Shown here one piece after another: positions 60,670 through 64,000 of a DNA stretch of 64,000 nucleotides. Source of the stretch: Pirellulales bacterium. GTDB lineage: Bacteria; Planctomycetota; Planctomycetia; Pirellulales; Lacipirellulaceae. The translations under genes and the position numbers were made by a program. Within the stretch, counting starts at the first letter, position 1, and the number at the start of each line of letters is the position of its first letter. The stretch covers positions 1 to 64,000 of the forward strand of contig JALHQZ010000006.1 in assembly GCA_022841705.1 (NCBI GenBank), written 5' to 3'. The notes beneath the pieces are model-generated. The model made no database searches. It saw only the letters and a list, made by a program, of their open reading frames with translations, and was not told where the DNA came from.

Positions 60670-62130
60670 ATGTCTCGCTTTTTTGGCTGGTTGCTCTCGG
60701 CTTTTATCACAGCGTCGGCGTTCGGTGAATTGAAAGTCATCGAGACCGCGGAGAACTCTGCGTACACTTACCAGCTCACCATCACCCCGGCGCCGGAGCC
60801 CGATCCGATCTTCACGCATCGATTGGTGCTGCAGGACATCGATTCAATGGAGGGAAATGCGGCATCCGATTACTACCGGGTATTTGAGGACATCAAGGGC
60901 GAAATCACCGCGGCAGAAAAGGAGTTCGGCGAAGACGAGTTCCATAACTGGCAAGATCCTCAGCTCACTCCGCTTGACAAGCTTCGTCGAGAACCGGTCA
61001 GGATTGCTATCGAGAAGTTCGACCTGAACTTGCTCGAGCGCGCCACGCGGAAGCGAACTTGCGATTGGGGTCTCGATATCTATTCACTCAAAGGGGTTGA
61101 GTATCTTGATGTGCCCCTCGGTGACTATCGAGAAAACTCGCGCGCGATGGGGCAAGCGTTGGGACTGCGGACCCGGCTCGCAATTGCGGACAATCGCTAT
61201 AAAGACGCTCTAGAAGATATTCGGCGAATCTACAGGATTGCCCAAGATGTGGCCCAAACCCCGCTAGTCGTCTGCGCGCTGTTCGCAAGTGCAGAGGCTC
61301 GGAACGCAACCAATCACGCAACCGAGCTGATCGCGCAGCCCGGGGCCCCCAACCTTTATTGGGCGCTGAGTGAATTACCCGATCCGCTTGTCGACTATCG
61401 TCCCGCAGCGAAGCTGGAGCTTGATTTTGGTTGGAAGTTGGCGCCTTTCTTGCGAGACGCGGAACACGCTGAACGCGAGCCAGAAGAATGGAACGCACTT
61501 TGGAGGTCGCTCGCTCAATCGGACCTCCAACAATTCATTTACGACCCACCGGCAATTTTGAGTGGTGGCGAGCTTGGCATGGCCGCGCTCGGCGTGGCCG
61601 GCTATTCGCACGCGAAACAACGACTGATCGCATGGGGATTCGACCCCGGCCGAGTTGAGAAAATGGCGGTGGGACAAGTGCTTGCGATCTACTCGGCTCG
61701 CGCCTATCGGCGACAAGCTGACTTTGTTGAACGGGCCTACTATGTTCCGTGGCCAGAAGCCCAGAAAATAATCGCCGAATTGGAAGCCAGCGAACAATCA
61801 GAGGCGATCTGGAACCACCCGGATCGTGAAATCTATCCGTTGGCAGCGGAGCTGTTGCGGGGAGCACGATTCAGTCGCTCATTTCACGAGCATGTTCCTC
61901 GCCAAATCGCCGCTCTCCGAGTGATCGAGGCCCTCCGCATGCACGCCACGGAGAACGACGGCCAGCTCCCCGCCGCACTCGCCGACGTGACGTGCGTTCC
62001 CGTCCCCGAGAACCCCGCCACTGGCGAACCGTTTCTGTACCACCTCGACGGCGCCACCGCGGTCCTCGAACTCCCGGCGAGCGATGGACTTAACAACTCC
62101 GCCCGGTATGAAATCACTGTCGGGCGTTAA
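60670..62130 (+). CDS. Hypothetical secreted helical protein
   Basis: 486 residues; hydrophobic signal of about 20 residues (MSRFFGWLLSAFITASAFG). The rest is alpha-helical without recognised catalytic motif. Its C-terminal block VIEALRMHATENDGQLPAALADV followed by PVPENPATGEPFLYHL resembles the repeated (L)ALEAYRLEHGxxPESLDEL-type endings of planctomycete secreted proteins. Function unknown. The following gene starts 26 bases downstream. Confidence 0.7.
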   Translation: MSRFFGWLLSAFITASAFGELKVIETAENSAYTYQLTITPAPEPDPIFTHRLVLQDIDSMEGNAASDYYRVFEDIKGEITAAEKEFGEDEFHNWQDPQLTPLDKLRREPVRIAIEKFDLNLLERATRKRTCDWGLDIYSLKGVEYLDVPLGDYRENSRAMGQALGLRTRLAIADNRYKDALEDIRRIYRIAQDVAQTPLVVCALFASAEARNATNHATELIAQPGAPNLYWALSELPDPLVDYRPAAKLELDFGWKLAPFLRDAEHAEREPEEWNALWRSLAQSDLQQFIYDPPAILSGGELGMAALGVAGYSHAKQRLIAWGFDPGRVEKMAVGQVLAIYSARAYRRQADFVERAYYVPWPEAQKIIAELEASEQSEAIWNHPDREIYPLAAELLRGARFSRSFHEHVPRQIAALRVIEALRMHATENDGQLPAALADVTCVPVPENPATGEPFLYHLDGATAVLELPASDGLNNSARYEITVGR

Positions 62131-62155
62131 CGTCTACTTTCACATCGAACTAATA

Positions 62156-63025
62156 ATGCGATTCAATCATTTCATTTGCGGAATCATGGCGATACTGTCC
62201 GCCACCACTAACGCCGCCGAAATTGACCGTTACGTCAACAATGAAACGCTCCTCGTCGCGTCGGCTAAGATCGAGACAGGGCAGGGGACTGCGCTTCGCA
62301 ATTTGCTCATGCTACTGCCGAGCGCTTCGCCGACGGACCTCCAGTTCGCGGAATCACTTGGCGGGCTCGACGAGCTGCTCACCGGCGTCACCGACGCGTC
62401 GCTCATCCTCAGTACAGCCGACCTGTTCGACCGCAGCGGGCCGATTGTCGTGCTGGAGCTGACAGAGGGGACCGACGCCCAAGCGCTCGCCAAACAGCTG
62501 CGCACGATTTTCAAACACGGCGCCCCGCTGGAAGAAGTCGCCAAGCTCAAGGGCCAGCGGCTTGCCCTGGTCAACAACCCCACCCTCCGCCGCACACAGC
62601 GCCTGACAGCTACCCCGCGGCCCGACCTCACCGAACCACTCGCCAAACTGCGAACCAATAACAGCGCCGCCGCGGTGCTGTCGCCCGGCCCCGACGCCCG
62701 CCGCGCCCTCCGCGAACTCTGGCCCGGTTTGCCGGTGCCCTTCGCGGACCTCACCGGGCCGATGGTCGCCGACGGGGTGCGCTCGATCACCCTCGCGGGG
62801 ACGAAGGAGCGGGTGGAAGTGCAAGTAGAAGCGGCGGATACAGCGGTGGCGGAAAAGTTGGAAAAACTGGCGAACAGGGGTCTCCAGCTTGCGGTCGCCA
62901 CGGATTCACTGGCCGAGCTGTTCAGCAATTTTGATCGCATTCAGCGCGAGAGGAAGAATGTGATGCTGCCAATCGACTTAGCGTTATTGCAATCAGTGAT
63001 AGAAAAACATCAACCCCGCGAGTAG
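62156..63025 (+). CDS. Hypothetical secreted protein
   Basis: 289 residues: signal peptide to about residue 20 (MRFNHFICGIMAILSATTNA), then a beta/alpha domain with GGLDELLTGVTDASLILSTADLFDRSGPIVVLELTEGTD and VADGVRSITLAGTKERVEVQVEAADTAVAEKLEKL. Same direction and close behind the gene at 60670, suggesting one operon. No known domain. Start ATG 62156 is set by the signal peptide. Confidence 0.65.
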   Translation: MRFNHFICGIMAILSATTNAAEIDRYVNNETLLVASAKIETGQGTALRNLLMLLPSASPTDLQFAESLGGLDELLTGVTDASLILSTADLFDRSGPIVVLELTEGTDAQALAKQLRTIFKHGAPLEEVAKLKGQRLALVNNPTLRRTQRLTATPRPDLTEPLAKLRTNNSAAAVLSPGPDARRALRELWPGLPVPFADLTGPMVADGVRSITLAGTKERVEVQVEAADTAVAEKLEKLANRGLQLAVATDSLAELFSNFDRIQRERKNVMLPIDLALLQSVIEKHQPRE

Positions 63026-63030
63026 CCAAT

Positions 63031-63104
63031 AGCCGGGGAGCTATGCTCCGCGGAGTTACTATTGCTTGCGGCCGCCCTCCGCGGAGCGTAGCTCCCCGGC
63101 TACT
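63031..63104. repeat. Palindromic element, AGCCGGGGAGCTATGCTCCG family
   Basis: Left arm from 63031 (AGCCGGGGAGCTATGCTCCG...) and right arm 63077-63104 (ends GTAGCTCCCCGGCTAC) are inverted copies between convergent genes. A stretch of AGCCAATAGCC precedes it. Confidence 0.85.
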
Positions 63105-63396
63105 GTTGCTGCTGCGATTGCTGCGCCGCCCGATCCACATGCCCCAAATCGCGCCCCGGCGCGATGCGGTCGCGGACCAGCGATTTCAGCTCTTTGATCT
63201 CCGGAAACCCGCCGTCGCGTTCGCGGGACCAGATTAGTTCCTCGCCGACGCGGATCTCAAACACCCCGCCGCTGCCCGGCAGGAGCGCCACTTCGCCCAG
63301 CTCTTTCTCAAACGTTGAGAGCAGTTCCTGCGCCATCCACCCCGCCCGCAACAGCCACTTGCAACCGGTGCAATAGGTGATCGAAATGCGTGGCAT
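63100..63396 (-). CDS. SelT/SelW/SelH-like redox protein
   Basis: 98 residues. MPRISITYCTGCKWLLRAGWMAQELLSTFE carries a CxxC motif in the position of the selenoprotein W family; here both are Cys. Followed by SGGVFEIRVGEELIWSRERDGGFPEIKELKSLVRDRI. Likely a thioredoxin-like cytosolic redox protein. ATG at 63396 is preferred over GTG at 63411; the latter would overlap the upstream stop codon. Confidence 0.85.
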   Translation of the reverse strand: MPRISITYCTGCKWLLRAGWMAQELLSTFEKELGEVALLPGSGGVFEIRVGEELIWSRERDGGFPEIKELKSLVRDRIAPGRDLGHVDRAAQQSQQQQ

Positions 63397-63404
63397 TCTG
63401 GTGC

Positions 63405-64000
63405 TTACCACTTCAGCCCAAAACGGTCACCGCCCGAAGGATTGGTGATGCCGCCTTTCAAATTCTTCGGGCTTTTGCGCTCGACGGCCACAGGTTCCGG
63501 CTCGGGCGCTTCCTCTTCTTTCTTCGCTTCTTCCTTCACCGGTTTCGCCTGCAAGGCTTTCAGCGAGAGCGAAATGCGCTGCTTCTCGCGGTCGAATGAC
63601 AATACTTTCGTTTCTACCGCTTGGCCTTCACTCACCACGTCGCTGGTACGGAAGACACGGCCATGGGCGAGCTCGGAGATGTGGATGAGGCCCTCAACGC
63701 CCGGTTCCAACTTCACAAAGGCGCCAAAGTCCATGATCTTCGAGACGGCGCCTTTCACCGTGGCGCCCACATAGTATTTCTTCTCCGCGGAGTCCCATGG
63801 GTTCTCGCCCATGTCGCGGTAGGAGAGCGAAATCTTGCCGGTGTCCGGATCGATCCGCTCGATTTTTACTTTCACCGCTTGCCCTTCGGTGAGCACTTCG
63901 CTGGGGTGATTGATCCGGGCCCAACTCATCTTGCTCACATGAATCATGCCATCCACGCCGCCGAGATCGACGAAGGCGCCGAAGTCGCGCAAGCTGCGGA
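63405..64000 (-). CDS. S1 RNA-binding domain protein, 3' part
   Basis: Partial: the 5' end runs off the window. Visible C-terminal part holds two S1 domains (RDFGAFVDLGGVDGMIHVSKMSWARINHPSEVLTEGQAVKVKIERI; KIMDFGAFVKLEPGVEGLIHISELAHGRVFRTSDVVSEGQAVETKVLSFD) and an acidic tail with KSPKNLKGGITNPSGGDRFGLKW. It may be ribosomal protein bS1 (rpsA) or a shorter S1-domain protein; the length in the window does not decide. Confidence 0.9.
   Translation of the reverse strand, partial: RSLRDFGAFVDLGGVDGMIHVSKMSWARINHPSEVLTEGQAVKVKIERIDPDTGKISLSYRDMGENPWDSAEKKYYVGATVKGAVSKIMDFGAFVKLEPGVEGLIHISELAHGRVFRTSDVVSEGQAVETKVLSFDREKQRISLSLKALQAKPVKEEAKKEEEAPEPEPVAVERKSPKNLKGGITNPSGGDRFGLKW

Overview
The window is GC-rich bacterial chromosome, most likely from a planctomycete of the Pirellulales type. 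Support for this is a PVC-type small basic protein next to rpsB, a DUF1598-like secreted protein, a DUF1080 plus ThuA secreted protein next to a Tat-exported xylose-isomerase-like protein, secreted proteins with the TW/SWxENGGGEA motif, very small operons, and weak or absent Shine-Dalgarno sequences. No tRNA, rRNA, CRISPR array, prophage, transposase or recognisable riboswitch was found.

Layout. 1-5.7 kb: an APC permease fused to a UspA domain, two overlapping paralogous genes with an RDNxxCCFG motif, and a secreted HEAT-like protein. A candidate structured small RNA with its own promoter and terminator lies at about 5.5-5.7 kb. 5.7-13.6 kb: inositol-phosphatase family enzyme, an STN/secretin-like secreted protein, a tandem parvulin foldase, an AlaC-like aminotransferase, an SMI1-like orphan and an iron-type alcohol dehydrogenase of the phosphonoacetaldehyde-reductase type. 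13.9-27 kb: pyrG, an orphan MraZ-like protein, serS, a cysteine-rich secreted protein, a DUF1598-like protein, DedA, ApbE, GlmM/PMM, MalQ and a REC plus PilZ-like regulator. 27.4-33.0 kb: a compact bidirectional type III polyketide synthase cluster (chalcone-synthase-like enzyme, flavoprotein, three methyltransferases including an integral-membrane ICMT/MddA type, and a YceI carrier). This resembles the srs/bps phenolic-lipid operons and is the most interesting metabolic locus. 33-47.8 kb: Bcp peroxiredoxin, rsfS, argS, PIN-TRAM, dGTPase, rpmI-rplT-pheS-pheT, an acyl-CoA-ligase-like protein, a D-2-hydroxyacid dehydrogenase and a long coiled-coil protein. 47.9-51.3 kb: the classical rpsB-tsf-pyrH-frr order on the minus strand. 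51.8-64 kb: small basic protein, two DedA/secreted proteins, a PA0069-type radical SAM enzyme, lepA, secreted sugar-related proteins, two secreted hypotheticals, a SelW-like thioredoxin-fold protein, and the 3' part of an S1-domain protein running off the right edge.

The second striking property is the intergenic DNA. About 30 intergenic gaps hold long, often perfect, palindromes or half-palindromes that fall into at least ten dispersed families. Several families recur two to six times in 64 kb, some are nested inside each other, and some supply the stop codon of the neighbouring gene. They lie between genes even inside probable operons (rpmI/rplT, pheS/pheT, tsf/pyrH, rpsB/tsf). No mobilising enzyme is visible in the window.

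Start codons were chosen by signal peptide, Shine-Dalgarno spacing and family N-termini. Where two are plausible this is stated in the entry.
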